Source: an uncultured Eubacteriales bacterium (GTDB taxonomy: Bacteria; Bacillota; Clostridia; Oscillospirales; Oscillospiraceae). From it: DNA of 37,069 nt. The stretch's first letter is position 1, and each line of letters opens with the position of its first letter. The stretch is from contig URGI01000010.1 of NCBI GenBank assembly GCA_900547315.1, positions 1 through 37,069 of the forward strand. The letters are read 5' to 3'. This document shows positions 21,735-30,406 of this stretch, piece after piece. The notes under the pieces are model-generated. The model searched no databases. It was not told the origin of the DNA and saw nothing but the letters and a program-made list of their open reading frames with translations. The translations under genes were made by a program, and so were the position numbers.

Positions 21735-23225
21735 TTATCTCTTGTAGTTCCAGATTCTGGCCTGCTCGGGTGTCATCATGTACATGTCTCTGTACACGTA
21801 CTTCTTGCGCCCAGCCATCTCCAGCTCAGAATCAAATGTGTAATTCACACTGTCGATCTCGATCTCGACCCAGCTGTGTTTCGCGCGGTTCGAGCCGACC
21901 GTGCCGCTGTAGGCCTGCGCATCATAGCCTATGGCGCGCGCCAACTCGCCGAAGGTTGCCGCATAGCAGTAGCAGTTGCCCATGCCGGTGGAGAGCATGG
22001 TGTAGGCTTCCTGGTTCTGCCAGCCGGTCTCGCCGATGGCGTAGTAGTTGCGGCGTAGGTAACTGAAGGAGTTGACGGTGTAATCGTAGAGGACCTTCAG
22101 TTTCTCCTCCTGCGTCATCGAGTCGTCCGTGTTCTCGGCGATGACCTGCTGAACAAGTTCGTCAAGCTCCGGCATACCGGAGGTGTAGCGGCCGTACTCG
22201 TCAAAGTGCATCGTGCCGACGTCGGTATTGCGCGCGATGGTGCCGGTCCTGTCGAAGTAGTACAGGTGCGTCCCAATCGTGACGAAGCCTGAGGAATGGC
22301 GCGTAAACTCGTCGTTTTTCGTCCAGCGCTCGACGCCGTCAACGATCTCGTATTCGTGCCCCAGCGCGGCCTCGAGCAGTTCCGCGTAATCGGAAAGCTG
22401 CGGGCTTGCATCGGGTACTGCGCCGAGAAGCTTTGCGGACACCTTCCCTGCTTTCTCGCGGTTGAGTATATTGTTTATAAGGCGCACCGCGTCTATCTTC
22501 GTAAGCTCCTCGTCGGGCAGCGCGTTCACATCCTCGCCGCTGTTTATCCAGCCAAGCTCCGCTGCGGTGCACAGCTCGCGATAATAATAGCTGTCGCTGT
22601 CGGCATCGGCAAACGCGTAGTCCTGCTCGGTCTCACGGTAGAAGCTGCATAGCAGAGACAGCAGCTCCCCGCGCGTGATGATCTCGTCAGGGTGGAACTT
22701 GTTCTCCCCTGTTACCTTCAGCTGCCAGAGCGCGGCAGTTGCCTGCGCATAGTCGGCGTTCTTGTCAACGTCGATATAATTTCCCGTGGCTTCAACGGGC
22801 TGCGCCAGCAGCGCATATATCATACGTGCCGCCTCGCCGCGGGTCAGCTTGTCATATGGGCGGTAGAACCCGTTCTCGTCCGGAAAAAGATACGGATTAT
22901 GCTCTACGGTCTCGAGAGCGACGGTATACACCGGTGAGAAGCTTGTGCTTACGTATAACTCTGCGCTCTCGCCGCTGTAACGCGCGCCCTTTGCGTCCAT
23001 CCAGTAGACGAAGGTGTACCCGTCATAATCGGCGGTCTCTGGGAAAACAAAGCTATCGCCGCGGGAGAGCCGCGTCTCTGTCACACTGCCGTCGTCAAGC
23101 ATGCAGGACACCTTCACAGAGCCGAAGCGGTACCACACGAATGCGGCCGCGCCCGCGATAATGACGAGTATTACAGCTGCTATTATATATATTCTGAGCC
23201 GCTTTTTTGTGTCGGTCTTTGTCAT
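21735..23225 (-). CDS. Membrane-anchored SLH and transglutaminase-like protein
   Basis: This 496-aa protein has an N-terminal anchor helix (10-32), an InlB-like strand segment (about 38-100, ending PVYT), and three SLH-type repeats: 112-140 (YRPYDKLTRGEAARMIYALL), 150-195 (HPDEIITRGELLSLLCSF), and 205-255. A transglutaminase-like domain ends the protein, with triad C418 (GMGNCYCYA), H450 (KHSWVEIE) and D465 (YTFDSELE). SLH repeats normally bind pyruvylated wall polymers. The enzyme domain may be a protease, transglutaminase or amidase. The start codon overlaps the previous gene by four bases (ATGA). Confidence 0.8.
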   Translation of the reverse strand: MTKTDTKKRLRIYIIAAVILVIIAGAAAFVWYRFGSVKVSCMLDDGSVTETRLSRGDSFVFPETADYDGYTFVYWMDAKGARYSGESAELYVSTSFSPVYTVALETVEHNPYLFPDENGFYRPYDKLTRGEAARMIYALLAQPVEATGNYIDVDKNADYAQATAALWQLKVTGENKFHPDEIITRGELLSLLCSFYRETEQDYAFADADSDSYYYRELCTAAELGWINSGEDVNALPDEELTKIDAVRLINNILNREKAGKVSAKLLGAVPDASPQLSDYAELLEAALGHEYEIVDGVERWTKNDEFTRHSSGFVTIGTHLYYFDRTGTIARNTDVGTMHFDEYGRYTSGMPELDELVQQVIAENTDDSMTQEEKLKVLYDYTVNSFSYLRRNYYAIGETGWQNQEAYTMLSTGMGNCYCYAATFGELARAIGYDAQAYSGTVGSNRAKHSWVEIEIDSVNYTFDSELEMAGRKKYVYRDMYMMTPEQARIWNYKR

Positions 23226-23596
23226 TGCACGTTCTGGACTACCTCGGAGTCGCCTTCCTTATATGTATACACCGTGAAGCCGTTGTACAAAAGCTCGCCG
23301 TCCTCGCCGCTGCCAAGGCAACTGGAAGCGTAGCTGACCGACTCCGGCTCGCCTATCGCGTCATACAGCTCGCTGACCTCTTTGCCGATATAGCTCTCGG
23401 CGATGATCTTCTGCTCGTTCTCAGCAGCCTTTTCTTCAGGCGCGTCGGCGGCCGCCTGGGTATCGCTGCCGGAAGCGGTCTGCATCGGCGGTACTGCGCT
23501 GCCGCCGGAGCTGGATTTGTCCGGAGCCGCGGAGCCGCATGCGCAGAGGAGCACAGCCGTTGCACAGAGCAGAATAATTGAGATGAGTTTTTTCAT
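23222..23596 (-). CDS. Small lipoprotein
   Basis: This 124-aa lipoprotein has signal peptide and lipobox LLCAC (Cys20), a Ser/Ala/Gly-rich linker, and a C-terminal domain of about 55 residues (IGKEVSELYDAIGEPESVSY, then GELLYNGFTVYTYKEGD). The arrangement of a helix with a GxP turn followed by strands recalls SmpA/OmlA or BLIP-like modules, which bind partner proteins; that is inference. GGAGG precedes the ATG. It is translationally coupled to the SLH-transglutaminase gene, suggesting the two products work together at the cell surface. Confidence 0.7.
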   Translation of the reverse strand: MKKLISIILLCATAVLLCACGSAAPDKSSSGGSAVPPMQTASGSDTQAAADAPEEKAAENEQKIIAESYIGKEVSELYDAIGEPESVSYASSCLGSGEDGELLYNGFTVYTYKEGDSEVVQNVQ

Positions 23597-23619
23597 TTTT
23601 GGCCTCCATTCCGCATATC

Positions 23620-24969
23620 TTAACTGATCTGATATGCCGTATATTCTGAATTGAGAGTTGTTATAACTTGATGCGCCTCTTCACCCGCTGGTATCCATGC
23701 GAAGAAGCGCAGTGCGTCGGAATCGCTTGAAGTGCAGATATACGCCTCATACGCGGTGTCCCCGGCTGCAATATATACGCGGCTGCCGGAATCGAGCATA
23801 TACGCCCCAAGCTCGCCGGATACGCGGACATAGTCCGCCATAGCGTCGGTCTTTGCTTCATCGGAATCGACGGCTATTGTCCCAACGCTTGCCGCCGAGG
23901 GCAGCTCGCGCGCTGGAGCGGGAAATGTCGGCTCGCGGCTGAGAATATTGCTCAGATTTCGCTCCACAAGCTCGATTATAACCGCGTCGGCGGAATTTGC
24001 AAGCGTGAGGTCATAATCCGCGCTGCGGGAGAATGTCGCCGCAGCGAAACTCTGCGCGAGGTAGGGATACAGCGCGATGCCGAACGAGTCGCGCCAGCAC
24101 ATAAGCCCGTCGGTTCCAGCATCACAGACGGTTTTAATGGTTATCGCGTTGCCGCCGTTCGGGTCGGACTCGCATATGTAAGAAAGCTCACCGTCGTAGG
24201 CCGGCGCGGTTTCCACGGCGCGCCCTGCGGGATAGAGCATTTCGTACAGGTCTCCCCTGTGATTTTCCGCCGTTGCAAAGCTTGCAGCGGAATAATCGCC
24301 GCCGCGGTCAAGCAGATCCAGCAGTCCGTCGGCAGCCAAGGCTGCGCCGCGGGAGTTCCAGTGAGTGTCCGTCTTATAGTAGAGGTTTTCTTCACTGCCG
24401 AGGATTTCGAAGAGGTCGAGGTAATTCACGCCGGCTGTGTCGAGATACGCGCCTATGCGGGCAGCGTTTGACTCGCCGTGCCGGTTTTCAATATAGCCCG
24501 GCATATGTTCGGGATAGATACTGTTTTTGTTGGGCGCGACGGTGAAAACGAAGCGCTTGCCCTGCGCTTCAAGATATTCCTGCATCAGCGCCAGATCATT
24601 TGCCAGATACCGCAGCTGAGTATCACTCATCCCCTGCCCCATGTAGTCCGGAAGCGTATCCGAGAAATAGAGCCAGCCATCACGGCCTAAGACCACCTGC
24701 TCCTCAACGGAGGTTCCGAGGAGCTTGGCGTTGACACCCGCCCACGCGGTGGCCAGCTCCTGGCGGAACGCGAAGCGGTCGGCGATATAATCGCTGACAT
24801 CCGAGAGAAAGCTCAGGCTGAGTTCCCCGCTTCGAGTCGTCACGCTCGGCTTCCCGGCAAGCATCTCGTTTGCGGCGGGCTGAGCCTCGCCGAAAAGCAG
24901 CATGCCGGCTGACGGGACAAGGCACAGCACAATGAATATTGATATGAATATAAGCTTGGCTTTTTTCAT
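23620..24969 (-). CDS. AlgX/AlgJ-like SGNH acyl-transfer protein (DHHW type)
   Basis: This 449-aa protein has one N-terminal membrane helix (5-27) and an extracellular SGNH-type domain related to AlgX/AlgJ. Conserved blocks are VVLGRDGWLYFSDTLPDYMG, FVFTVAPNKNSIYPEHMPGY, the catalytic-type Asp/His in TDTHWN (200-205) and the serine in RDSFG (293-297). Such proteins complete the O-acetylation begun by a partner MBOAT protein. That gene lies 12 bases upstream, which fixes the pair. The acceptor polymer is unknown; a wall glycan is likely. Confidence 0.8.
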   Translation of the reverse strand: MKKAKLIFISIFIVLCLVPSAGMLLFGEAQPAANEMLAGKPSVTTRSGELSLSFLSDVSDYIADRFAFRQELATAWAGVNAKLLGTSVEEQVVLGRDGWLYFSDTLPDYMGQGMSDTQLRYLANDLALMQEYLEAQGKRFVFTVAPNKNSIYPEHMPGYIENRHGESNAARIGAYLDTAGVNYLDLFEILGSEENLYYKTDTHWNSRGAALAADGLLDLLDRGGDYSAASFATAENHRGDLYEMLYPAGRAVETAPAYDGELSYICESDPNGGNAITIKTVCDAGTDGLMCWRDSFGIALYPYLAQSFAAATFSRSADYDLTLANSADAVIIELVERNLSNILSREPTFPAPARELPSAASVGTIAVDSDEAKTDAMADYVRVSGELGAYMLDSGSRVYIAAGDTAYEAYICTSSDSDALRFFAWIPAGEEAHQVITTLNSEYTAYQIS

Positions 24970-24981
24970 ATTATCGATCTC

Positions 24982-26406
24982 TCAGAACTGGAAGTAGATA
25001 AACGGGTTGAAGCCGCCGCGCGCAAGGCTGAATACCGACAGCGCGAACAGCAGCAGGCACAGCAGCTCCGCGGATATCACGCGGACGGCGGAGACCGGCT
25101 CGCCTATTTTCGCGCGCAGGCGCGGTATGAGACTGCCAGAGAAAAGTATCGCGGCAAAAAGCGTCACGCAGCAGGCCGGCGTAAGCAGACAGTGCAGCAT
25201 GTAGCTGCCGTAGGCGGTGTGCACGCCGGAGAACATCGCGCCGATGACTCGCGCGGCCTCCTCCAGCGACGCCGCACGGAACACCACGAACAGCAGCATC
25301 ACGGAGAGCAGCGTGTATACTCTGCAAATGATCTGCCCGACGCGGCTTTCCTGAAGCCGCTTTACGGGAATCACACCGAGATTTTCAAGGCTGGTCAGCG
25401 CGCCGTGGCACAGACCCCAGACCACGAAAGTCCAGTTCGCGCCGTGCCATATACCCGTGCAGAAGAACACGATAAGGCGGTTCAGTGCGGTGCGCCAGCG
25501 GCCGCGGCGGTTCCCGCCGAGGGGGATATACAGATACTCCTTGAACCATGTTGACAGCGAGATATGCCAGCGCCGCCAGAATTCCGTCATGCTCGTTGAC
25601 GCGTACGGGAAATTGAAGTTTTCCTTGAAGGTAAAGCCGAACATATGCCCCAGTCCGATGGCCATGTCGCTGTACCCGCTGAAATCGAAATATATCTGGA
25701 GCGTGTAGCATATTCCGGCGAGCCACGCCAGCCGCCAGTCAAGTCCGCCCGCAGCGTACAGGCAATCGGAAAACACCTTGTCCACGACGTAGCCCGCGGC
25801 GTTCGATATCAGTACCTTTTTCGCAAGACCGACGATGAAGCGGCGTATGCCGGCCTCAGTCTCGTCTCTTGTGCAGCGGCGGCTGTCTATCTGCGCGGCG
25901 ACGTCATGATATTTGACGATCGGCCCCGCGATGAGCTGCGGGAAGAAGGATATATAGAGCAGCAGCTTTGTGAAATCGCGCGTACCGCATTCCGGTTCGC
26001 GGTAGACATCTATCGTGTACGAGAGCCCCTGGAATGTGAAGAACGATATGCCGATGGGCAGGACGATCCCCGTGAGCGGGATGGCTGTTCCGAACAGGGA
26101 GTTTACGTTGCCGATGAGAAAATCCGTGTACTTGAAGACGCAGAGTATGCCGAGATTGAGAACGACGGCGAGCGTAAGTATCAGGCGGCTGCGTCTGAAT
26201 TTACCCGACAGGAGCAGGCCGGATATGTAGTTGATGAGTATCGATGCGAGAAACAGCGGCAGATAGACGAGCTGCCCGAATGCGTAGAACACAAGGCTGC
26301 TTAATGCGAGGAACACATTGCGCGAGCGGATGCCCGGCAACAGCCTGTATATTATAAAAACCGCCGGAAGAAAGGCGAACAAAAATATTGCGGAGCTGAA
26401 TACCAA
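24982..26406 (-). CDS. MBOAT O-acyltransferase (AlgI/DltB family)
   Basis: This 474-aa polytopic membrane protein of the AlgI class carries acyl groups across the membrane. Signature segments are VLPIGISFFTFQGLSYTIDV, FFPQLIAGPIVKY, FWRRWHISLSTWFKEYLYIP, and the catalytic histidine H321 in GIWHGANWTFVVWG. Length is typical. Translation starts at TTG (26406) after a GGGATGG. A near-consensus promoter lies upstream, making this the first gene of a five-gene envelope operon: MBOAT, AlgX-like, lipoprotein, SLH-transglutaminase, VanX-like lipoprotein. Confidence 0.88.
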   Translation of the reverse strand: MVFSSAIFLFAFLPAVFIIYRLLPGIRSRNVFLALSSLVFYAFGQLVYLPLFLASILINYISGLLLSGKFRRSRLILTLAVVLNLGILCVFKYTDFLIGNVNSLFGTAIPLTGIVLPIGISFFTFQGLSYTIDVYREPECGTRDFTKLLLYISFFPQLIAGPIVKYHDVAAQIDSRRCTRDETEAGIRRFIVGLAKKVLISNAAGYVVDKVFSDCLYAAGGLDWRLAWLAGICYTLQIYFDFSGYSDMAIGLGHMFGFTFKENFNFPYASTSMTEFWRRWHISLSTWFKEYLYIPLGGNRRGRWRTALNRLIVFFCTGIWHGANWTFVVWGLCHGALTSLENLGVIPVKRLQESRVGQIICRVYTLLSVMLLFVVFRAASLEEAARVIGAMFSGVHTAYGSYMLHCLLTPACCVTLFAAILFSGSLIPRLRAKIGEPVSAVRVISAELLCLLLFALSVFSLARGGFNPFIYFQF

Positions 26407-26455
26407 AACAAATCCATCCCTGTTTCGACCGTTTCGGCCAAAATTTTTTCAAAAT

Positions 26456-26484
26456 ATTATAGCACCTATTTTTTCTCATGTCAT
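26456..26484 (-). promoter_or_regulatory. Sigma-A promoter of the envelope operon
   Basis: On the minus strand ATGACA (26484-26479), a 17-base spacer, and a perfect TATAAT (26461-26456). Confidence 0.75.
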
Positions 26485-26511
26485 CATTTTTTTCAAAATG
26501 TATAAAAAATC

Positions 26512-26542
26512 GGCGCATATGACATAAATGCACATATGCGCC
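26512..26542 (-). terminator. Terminator of cotJC
   Basis: GGCGCATATG (26512-26521) and CATATGCGCC (26533-26542); on the minus strand the stem is followed by GATTTTTT. It ends the cotJ operon immediately after the stop. Confidence 0.85.
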
Positions 26543-26547
26543 AGTAT

Positions 26548-27144
26548 TTATTTATCAAACGCCGGATTGGTCGAATAGAAATTCTTCTGATCCATCTTCT
26601 CAACAGCGCGGCGAAGCCCCTCACCGAAGCGCTGATAATGGACTACTTCCCTCTCCCGCAGGAACTTTATGACGTCGTTTACGTCTGGATCGTCGCTGAG
26701 CCGCAGGATGTTGTCATAGGTCGTGCGCGCCTTCTGCTCTGCCGCCATGTCCTCGGAAAGGTCGGTGATCACGTCGCCCTTCACGGCCATGGATGCGGCG
26801 TCCCACGGAAAGCCCGAAGCCGCCGTTGGGTATACGCCCGCCGTGTGGTCTACGAAATACGCGTCGAATCCAGCCTTCTTGATCTCGTCGATGCTCATCG
26901 AGCGCGTGAGCTGATGGACTATCGCGCCGATCATCTCAAGATGCCCCAGCTCCTCCGTACCGATGTCCGTTAAAAGCCCTTTCAGCTCCGGGTACGGCAT
27001 GGCGTAGCGCTGGCTCAGATATCTCAGCGACGCGCCAAGCTCGCCGTCAGGGCCGCCGTACTGGGTGATTATGAATTTTGCAAGGGCGGGATTTGTATTC
27101 TTGATACGCACCGGATACTGCAGTTTCTTCTCATATACAAACAT
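26548..27144 (-). CDS. cotJC: Spore coat manganese-catalase-like protein CotJC
   Basis: This 198-aa ferritin-like manganese catalase homologue is a spore coat protein. It opens MFVYEKKLQYPVRIKNTNPA and shows QYGGPDGELGASLRYLSQRY, the metal-ligand helix DIGTEELGHLEMIGAIVHQL, AAEQKARTTYDNILRLSDD, and the second ligand helix REREVVHYQRFGEGL. It is complete. It starts three bases after the CotJA-CotJB fusion gene and is co-transcribed with it in the mother cell. A strong terminator follows. Confidence 0.92.
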   Translation of the reverse strand: MFVYEKKLQYPVRIKNTNPALAKFIITQYGGPDGELGASLRYLSQRYAMPYPELKGLLTDIGTEELGHLEMIGAIVHQLTRSMSIDEIKKAGFDAYFVDHTAGVYPTAASGFPWDAASMAVKGDVITDLSEDMAAEQKARTTYDNILRLSDDPDVNDVIKFLREREVVHYQRFGEGLRRAVEKMDQKNFYSTNPAFDK

Positions 27145-27147
27145 GCG

Positions 27148-27591
27148 TCAGCCCTCCCTCTGCCGGTCATAATCCCACGGCCACGGGTCGTCGAGCCAAG
27201 CATAGCGCTCCATGCCCAGCATATCCGCATGCGTGACGGGGCCGCACTGCTTCACATAGCGCTCCCGCGCCTCCTTCTTCAGCGCGAGAAAGCTCTGGTA
27301 CATTGCAAAAGCCTCGGCATCGTCCTGATGCGTGTCAAGGTACAGCGCCAGCTCATGCGCCACGAAGCACAGCGCCATCATTTCCGTGAGCGGCGTTACC
27401 TCCTGCGTCTGGTTGACCATGCCCATAAACGGCAGGTCAAGGCCGGGGAAAAGAGTCCCTCGGGAGAGCGCCTCCATCGACTCGTATGCCGGCGATACCG
27501 ACTTCTGAAGCGGCACATATGCCATTGCCAGCGGTGCCGTGTCCGGCAGCTCGCCATAGCGCCAGTTGCCGTCCGTTCTGTTTTTAGCCAA
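27148..27591 (-). CDS. CotJA-CotJB fusion protein
   Basis: This 147-aa single reading frame joins two coat proteins that are separate in Bacillus. Residues about 18-60 (LAMAYVPLQKSVSPAYESME, GTLFPGLDLPFMG) are the CotJA core. Residues about 70-142 (ALCFVAHELALYLDTHQDDA, LALKKEARERY, DMLGMERYAWLDDPWPWDYD) are CotJB. The linker is VNQTQEVTPLTEM. No stop, frameshift or internal Shine-Dalgarno separates them. Both assist CotJC assembly into the coat. Start is TTG 27591 after GAGGAGG. That SD lies in the 3' arm of a 16-pair hairpin, so translation probably depends on where the transcript begins. Confidence 0.85.
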   Translation of the reverse strand: MAKNRTDGNWRYGELPDTAPLAMAYVPLQKSVSPAYESMEALSRGTLFPGLDLPFMGMVNQTQEVTPLTEMMALCFVAHELALYLDTHQDDAEAFAMYQSFLALKKEARERYVKQCGPVTHADMLGMERYAWLDDPWPWDYDRQREG

Positions 27592-27598
27592 AAATATT

Positions 27599-27648
27599 CC
27601 TCCTCATTCAAGAGTTCATATCATAATATGCGCTCTCAAATAAGGAGG
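27599..27648 (-). promoter_or_regulatory. SD-masking hairpin with a sporulation-type -10 in its loop
   Basis: On minus-strand RNA, 27648-27633 pairs with 27614-27599 over 16 consecutive pairs, three of them G-U. The 3' arm ends in AGGAGG, the cotJAB Shine-Dalgarno. In the 18-base loop lies CATATTAT (27630-27623), similar to SigE or SigK -10 elements, with AC 17 bases upstream as SigK prefers. RNA started there would lack the 5' arm. A second -10-like AATACAAT lies farther upstream, between ligA and the hairpin. Confidence 0.5.
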
Positions 27649-27676
27649 TTATTATATATTGTATTGTCCGTCGCGG

Positions 27677-29653
27677 TCAGGTTATCATCGCGGCAAAATC
27701 ATCTTCGGAGATGATGCTGATGCCGAGGGCTTCGGCTTTGGTCAGCTTGCTGCCGGCGTTTTCACCTGCGAGGACGTAGCTCGTTTTCTTCGACACCGAG
27801 CCGGAAGCTTTGCCGCCGTAGCTCTCGATGATGGCGCTGGCCTCGTCGCGGGTATATTTGCTGAGCGTACCGGTGAGGACAAAGGTGAGACCGGCGAAGC
27901 GGTTGTCCTTGCGCTCCTCCTTGCTGGTGAAATCGACTTCGGCTTCGCGCAGGAGCTTTATCTGATGCTGCGACTGCGGCTTTGCGAACCACTCCGTTAT
28001 GAAGTTTGCGGTTATCGCGCCGATATCCGGTATAAGCGTCAGCTCGTCGGCGCTTGCGGCCATCAGCTCATCCAGATCCGCGAAGTGCGCGGCGAGGACT
28101 TTTGCCGCCTTCTGCCCGACCTGACGGATACCGAACGCGCAGACGAGCCGCGAGAGACCTGCTTCCTTGCTCTTCTCAATGGCCGCTATGAGATTGGCGG
28201 CAGACTTTTCGCCCATGCGGTCAAGCTCGACGAGTTGTTCGGCATTGAGATAGTATAGTTCCGCGGCGGTTTTTATAAGACCGTTGTTTATCAGGCTTTC
28301 GCACACGGATATGCCCAGTCCGTCGATATCCATCGCCTCGCGCGAGGCAAAATGAGCCACAGTCCTGAGCAGCTGCGCGGGACACTCCGGATTTGTGCAG
28401 CGGAGCGCCGCGCCGTCCTCGTCGCGGACTACAGGCGCGCCGCATTCAGGGCAAAGCTCCGGCATTTTGAACGGCACGGAATTCGCAGGGCGCTTGCTCT
28501 TGTTGACCTCAAGCACTTCAGGGATTATCTCCCCCGCCTTCTGGAGAACGACGGTGTCCCCTATCCGCAGGTCGAGCCTGTCGATATTGTCCTGATTATG
28601 CAGCGTCGCGGCGGAAACGGTCGTCCCCGCGAGGCGTATCGGCTCTACAATGACCTTCGGTGTCAGAACACCGGTGCGCCCGACCTGCACGACAACGTCG
28701 AGCACCTTGCTCTCCTTCCGTTCGGGCGGGTACTTGAACGCGACCGCCCAGCGGGGAGCCTTTGCCGTGCTGCCCAGCGCCTCACGCTGAGACAGGGAGT
28801 TTATTTTTATGACCGCGCCGTCCATATCATACGGCAGCGTGTCGCGGTTTTCGCCAAGCCACTCTATCTGCTTCACGCAGTCCTGAATATTGCTGAAGTG
28901 AGAATACGATACGACCGGAAAGCCCATCTCTCGCATCGCGTCCAGCGTCTCGGTGTGATTCTTGTACGCGGGGCCGGAGGTGTACTGGAGGTTGAAGCAG
29001 ATGATGTCCAGCTTTCTGGATGACGCGACCTTCGGGTCAAGCTGGCGCATGGAGCCTGCGGCGGCGTTGCGGGGATTGGCCAGAAGCTGCTCGCCCTTTA
29101 TTTCGCGCTCGGCGTTCAGCTGCTCGAACACGGCCTTGGACATATAGACCTCGCCGCGGACGATAAGCCGCTCCGGCGCGTTTTCAATATGCAGCGGCAG
29201 GGAGCGCACAGTGCGCAGATTCTCCGTCACATTTTCGCCGACCTGCCCGTCGCCGCGGGTAGCTCCGCGGACGAACACGCCGTTTTCGTATTCAAGCGAC
29301 ATGGAAAGCCCGTCGATTTTCGGCTCGACGGAGTAATCGTGCGGCTCCGCTATCACCTCGTCCATGCGCTTGCCGAATGCGAACAGCTCCTCGTATGAGA
29401 AAACGTCGGTCAGGCTCTCCAGCGGAACCTGATGGCGAACCTGCTCGAATTGCGGCAGCGTGACGTCTCCGACGCGCTGGGTCGGAGAGTCGGGCGTTAT
29501 CAGCTCCGGATGCAGCGCTTCCAGCGCCTTGAGCCGCTGCATGAGCATGTCAAAATCATAGTCGGATATCTCCGGCTTGTCGTAGACATAGTAAAGTCTG
29601 CTGTGATGCCGTATCTTGCGGCGCAGCTCGTTTATCTCGTTTTGTACATCCAT
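27677..29653 (-). CDS. ligA: NAD-dependent DNA ligase LigA
   Basis: LigA seals nicks during replication and repair using NAD. The 658-aa protein contains the Ia domain (HHSRLYYVYDKPEISDYDFD), the adenylated lysine K112 in SVEPKIDGLSMSLEYENG, TRGDGQVGENVTENLRT, and an OB fold. A C4 zinc finger (CPECGAPVV ... CTNPECPAQL), helix-hairpin-helix repeats and a C-terminal BRCT domain (FAGLTFVLTGTLSKYTRDEA) follow. Length is standard. AGGAGA precedes the ATG. It lies between yunB and cotJAB, so read-through from a vegetative gene into the coat genes is possible. Confidence 0.95.
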   Translation of the reverse strand: MDVQNEINELRRKIRHHSRLYYVYDKPEISDYDFDMLMQRLKALEALHPELITPDSPTQRVGDVTLPQFEQVRHQVPLESLTDVFSYEELFAFGKRMDEVIAEPHDYSVEPKIDGLSMSLEYENGVFVRGATRGDGQVGENVTENLRTVRSLPLHIENAPERLIVRGEVYMSKAVFEQLNAEREIKGEQLLANPRNAAAGSMRQLDPKVASSRKLDIICFNLQYTSGPAYKNHTETLDAMREMGFPVVSYSHFSNIQDCVKQIEWLGENRDTLPYDMDGAVIKINSLSQREALGSTAKAPRWAVAFKYPPERKESKVLDVVVQVGRTGVLTPKVIVEPIRLAGTTVSAATLHNQDNIDRLDLRIGDTVVLQKAGEIIPEVLEVNKSKRPANSVPFKMPELCPECGAPVVRDEDGAALRCTNPECPAQLLRTVAHFASREAMDIDGLGISVCESLINNGLIKTAAELYYLNAEQLVELDRMGEKSAANLIAAIEKSKEAGLSRLVCAFGIRQVGQKAAKVLAAHFADLDELMAASADELTLIPDIGAITANFITEWFAKPQSQHQIKLLREAEVDFTSKEERKDNRFAGLTFVLTGTLSKYTRDEASAIIESYGGKASGSVSKKTSYVLAGENAGSKLTKAEALGISIISEDDFAAMIT

Positions 29654-29662
29654 GGCGTTCTC

Positions 29663-30358
29663 CTATTGTACGTTCATATAAGTATCCGGAACCTTGCCGA
29701 CTATGACCGTGTCGGCTATCAGTACCTCGGTTTTCACCTGAGTGCTCGCGGTATCCCACGGGATGAGCACGTCTATATCGACGATTACCTCAAGATTCAC
29801 CTGATGCTTCGTCTGGTTTATTCCGGCGGTTATGATGCTGTTGCTGAATTCCACCTTTGACGAGGTGAGCACTATTATCTGCACCGGAACCTTGGGGCCG
29901 CGCCCCATCAGCAGGCTCACGCCCGTCAGGTTCCCTATCGGGATCTCTACGGTTATTGTCTGATTTTCGGTCACGTTTATGACGGTATCGAGTATTTTTG
30001 CCGACAGCGCGTTTATCCGCGCCATGTTGCTGCTTATCGCGGAAATTTCCCCGGCGTCCGTCTTTTCAAAGTTCACAAAGTAGTCGCCTGTGTAGTCCTC
30101 GTCCTTCATTATCTCGGCAATCGACGTATTGACCTGCGAGATCACGATATCGCTTGCGTCGGAGACCGCGATCTGTGTGGACAGATCCTTCAGAAAGGCG
30201 AGCGCGCACGCGAGAAATATCAAAATGCTGCACAGAAACAGGATAAGGCTTATCCCGCCTGCCCTTCTGGGCTTGCGCGGCGGGGCGCTATGCTGGCCTG
30301 CGGTTCCTTCGTGATATGTATAGCGGGGCTTACGCCTGAAAGTGCGCCGATAATACAT
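29663..30358 (-). CDS. yunB: Sporulation protein YunB
   Basis: This 231-aa YunB-family protein has a basic N-terminal tail (RRTFRRKPRYTYHEG), one membrane helix (about 34-57, GGISLILFLCSILIFLACAL), and the conserved extracytoplasmic part: DIVISQVNTSIAEIM, FVNFEKTDAGEISAISSNMA, RINALSAKILDTVIN, then VEIPIGNLTGVSLLMGRGP and INQTKHQVNLEVIVDIDVLI. In Bacillus it is a SigE-controlled gene of unclear role. A SigE-like -10 lies upstream. It ends nine bases before ligA. Confidence 0.85.
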   Translation of the reverse strand: MYYRRTFRRKPRYTYHEGTAGQHSAPPRKPRRAGGISLILFLCSILIFLACALAFLKDLSTQIAVSDASDIVISQVNTSIAEIMKDEDYTGDYFVNFEKTDAGEISAISSNMARINALSAKILDTVINVTENQTITVEIPIGNLTGVSLLMGRGPKVPVQIIVLTSSKVEFSNSIITAGINQTKHQVNLEVIVDIDVLIPWDTASTQVKTEVLIADTVIVGKVPDTYMNVQ

Positions 30359-30376
30359 GGAGTCACCTCCCCATGC

Positions 30377-30406
30377 ATTATATGTGCGTATATGCCCGCT
30401 TTATTT
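30377..30406 (-). promoter_or_regulatory. Candidate SigE promoter of yunB
   Basis: On the minus strand the -10 CATATAAT (30384-30377) matches CATACAHT at 7 of 8 positions. The -35 AAATAAA (30406-30400) is a weak match; the spacer is 15. A sigma-A reading of TATAAT lacks a -35. Confidence 0.4.
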
